This document shows positions 62,056-64,000 of a stretch of DNA of 64,000 nt, piece by piece (position 1 is the stretch's first letter; every line of letters begins with the position of its first letter). The DNA lies in contig CAJNDS010002741.1 of assembly GCA_905221605.1 (NCBI GenBank), forward strand, positions 233,335 through 297,334, in the 5' to 3' direction. Below the pieces are notes generated by a model. That model ran no database searches and had not been told where the DNA came from. It worked only from the letters and a program-made list of their open reading frames with translations. Position numbers and translations under genes: made by a program. The stretch comes from Symbiodinium natans (taxonomy: Eukaryota > Sar > Dinophyceae > Suessiales > Symbiodiniaceae).

Positions 62056-62134
62056 CCCCTTAGTATGGGGCTCCCAGGTTCCTAAAATTCATTGGGGGGG
62101 CATACATGGTCAGGCATCTGGCGTCTCCGGGTCG

Positions 62135-62250
62135 TTTCGACCCAGATTAGCCCTTTACTCCCCTTTTTGTGAGGTTTAAGTTCTCTTACAAGCCACTGTG
62201 ACCAAAAAAAAGGTACCCTCTTTGCTCCAAGGTTACTCTTGGGTCTCGAA
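62135..62250 (+). mobile_element. Very diverged family 1-like element
   Basis: CCCTTTACTCCCCTTTTTGT ... ACCAAAAAAAAGGTACCC keeps the internal order of family 1, but neither terminus is intact. Confidence 0.35.
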
Positions 62251-62489
62251 CCCAAGCCCATAAACCCCAAACCCTGGATCATAGACCCACTTATCAACCT
62301 CAGAACATAGCATCAAGATCTTGAAGCCGGAAGTCTGAGCATTGAACCCTGTAAACATCTGTAAACCCTAAACACCCCAAACCCTTAAACCCTAAGTCTC
62401 AGACCCTATGCAATTCACAAGCCCCAAAAGATATGCCTTGAACCCTAAGCAACCCTTTCCTGATAAGTACCCCTGCACATCAGAGTTTT

Positions 62490-62595
62490 AGTATAGGGCT
62501 TAATAAATATAATAGGCTTTTGGGGGTTGCTATAGTGTTTTATTGCAGGGACCATAAGGGAATCCTGCTAGGAACTATTCCGACACCAATTTTAA
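62490..62595 (-). mobile_element. Family 3 element, reverse orientation
   Basis: TTGGGGGTTGCTATAGTG and AGGGACCATAAGGGAATCC are the complement of the family 3 core, ending ACTATTCCGACACC. Confidence 0.55.
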
Positions 62596-62920
62596 GCCCT
62601 TGTAATGTGTCTGGTTTGGGTTTGGGGGGCCCTCTCCCTTTGCCTGACTCCAAATTTTGTTCTGGGATGCGAATGTTGAAATCCTGTGTCCGTCCTACCT
62701 TTATCCCCTACACCTGAAAGCCTGAACCCTAAATCCTCAGCCGGAGGGGTTGTTTCCAGTGCCCTTACACCCAAATGTTCTGATCCCTAAACCCTAAACC
62801 CTAATCCAGTTGCATTCTGAGCCGTGCGCGAGCCCTCAGTCCCCGAAGCACTTTACAAAGCCAGTTGAGCGCGAAATCCTCATGACAAAACGCATATAAT
62901 ACTACACAAAACATAAGACA

Positions 62921-63080
62921 TTATGCATATATATATATATATATATATTATAGTATATGTATGTATGTAGGCATGCGTACATATATGTACATGGTTATGC
63001 ATATATCATATACGACATTATTTCTATATAGTATACAGTATATGATATTAGACATACATATATATATATATATATATGAG
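62921..63080. repeat. TA microsatellite with TATAC words
   Basis: Two (TA)n runs (62927-62950 and 63058-63077) separated by ATGTATG/TATACA words. Confidence 0.9.
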
Positions 63081-63121
63081 AGAGCAACCTTTCGGGTCTA
63101 TTTAGCTCCTTCCTTTGTTTG

Positions 63122-64000
63122 AATAAGTGAAATTAAATTAAATTATTTAAATTATTTAAATTATTTAATTGACTCCCATTAAATAATTGAGAAAAAATAA
63201 ATAATTTAAATAAGCAAAATTATTTAATTTATTTAATTGCCTCCCATTAAATAATTTAAATAATTTAAATAATTTAAATAAGCAAAATTATTTAAATTAT
63301 TTAATTTATTTAATTTACCCCTATTAAATAATTTAAATAATTTAAATAATTTAAATAATTTAAATAATTTTAAATAATGTTAATAATTAAATAAGCAAAA
63401 TTAATTAAATTATTTAATGTATTTAATTGACACCTATTAAATAATTTAAATAATTTAAAAATTTAAATATTTAAATAAGCAAAATTATTTAAATTATTTA
63501 ATTTATTTAATTGACCCCTATTAAATAATTTAAATAATTTAAATAGTTTAACTAATTTAAATAAATTTAATTCCGGTAACTTTCCAGACCAACCAGCAAA
63601 ACAATTAAATGATTTAAATCCGACAGCTCAATTACATGATTGAATTAAACTGCGGGATTTAAATTATTTAATTGATTTTTTTCTGGCTGGTCTGGAAAGT
63701 TTCCTGAATTAAATTTATTTAAATTATTCAAACTGCGGGATTTAAATTATTTAATTGATTTTTTTCTGGCTGGTCTGGAAAGTTTCCTGAATTAAATTTA
63801 TTTAAATTATTTAATTTATTTAAATTATTTAAACTAAATATTTAATTGACCCCTATTAAATAATTTAAATAATTAAAATAATTTAAATAAGCAAAAATTA
63901 TTTAAATTATTTAAATTATTTAATTGACTTCCATTAAATAATTTGAATAATAAAATAATTTAATAAGAAAATATTTTAAAATTATTTAATTTATTTAATT
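63122..64000. repeat. AT-rich palindromic satellite
   Basis: Dominated by AATTTAAAT words. GACCCCTATTAAATAAT or similar recurs at 63171, 63239, 63316, 63429, 63513, 63849 and 63926, and AAGCAAAATTA at 63211, 63280, 63393, 63474 and 63888, giving units of about 70-110 bases. It runs off the end of the window. Confidence 0.9.
63560..63812. repeat. Fold-back repeat with duplicated right arm
   Basis: The left arm (63565-63632, CGGTAACTTTCCAGACCAAC) is complementary to a right arm (about 63649-63715, GCTGGTCTGGAAAGTTTCC), and that right arm is repeated in direct orientation at about 63731-63797. Confidence 0.85.

Noticed and set aside
1-64000. tRNA, rRNA or spliced-leader genes
   Set aside because: I looked for cloverleaf-like and conserved rRNA words and found none I could support; a covariance-model search would be needed to exclude small RNAs.

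Overview
This window looks like nuclear DNA of a dinoflagellate. The evidence is seen directly in the sequence: three tandem paralogous genes on one strand, built from many short exons (29 to 441 bases); introns whose 5' splice sites are a mixture of GT, GC and GA; and very abundant TTTAGGG/CCCTAAA repeats, the plant-type telomere unit also reported from dinoflagellates. I cannot name the genus. Suessiales-like taxa such as Polarella or Symbiodiniaceae are plausible because introner elements have been reported there, but that is inference.

The coding content that I can assemble is a head-to-tail array of three voltage-gated ion channels of the CNG/HCN/EAG-like superfamily: gene 1 (4321-15999), gene 2 (18263-29650) and gene 3 (34126-48026). 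By hand splicing I could follow the same exon order in all three, with nearly identical exon lengths and an open frame from exon 3 to exon 22. The order is a conserved N-terminal box, S1-S3, S4, S5, an atypical pore, S6 plus C-linker, a degenerate cyclic-nucleotide-binding-like domain, and a basic tail. Each gene is about 12-14 kb for roughly 2.3 kb of coding sequence.

The introns hold the most interesting biology. Several intron insertions consist of one short element with terminal inverted repeats (ends CTTGG...CCAAG) flanked by a 4-base target duplication such as GCAG, GAGT, GAGA, GTTG or GCAA. The upstream copy of the duplication supplies the 5' splice dinucleotide (GC, GA or GT) and the element end supplies the AG. 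Insertions differ between the three paralogs, so introns were apparently gained after duplication. At least nine other short inverted-repeat families, some with the same kind of ends and 4-base duplications, lie in introns and intergenic DNA. Telomere-type arrays fill almost every intron and often sit inside these elements.

Layout: 1-4320 is repeats, elements and a few weak exon candidates. 4321-15999 is channel gene 1. 16000-18262 is intergenic with elements. 18263-29650 is channel gene 2. 29651-34125 is intergenic with elements, microsatellites and one unclassified minus-strand ORF. 34126-48026 is channel gene 3. 48027-62900 is repeat-dominated, with short W-rich plus-strand exon candidates and a minus-strand zinc-finger-like exon near 54.5 kb. 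62900-64000 is an AT-rich palindromic satellite. I saw no rRNA, tRNA, CRISPR array, virus or bacterial operon.
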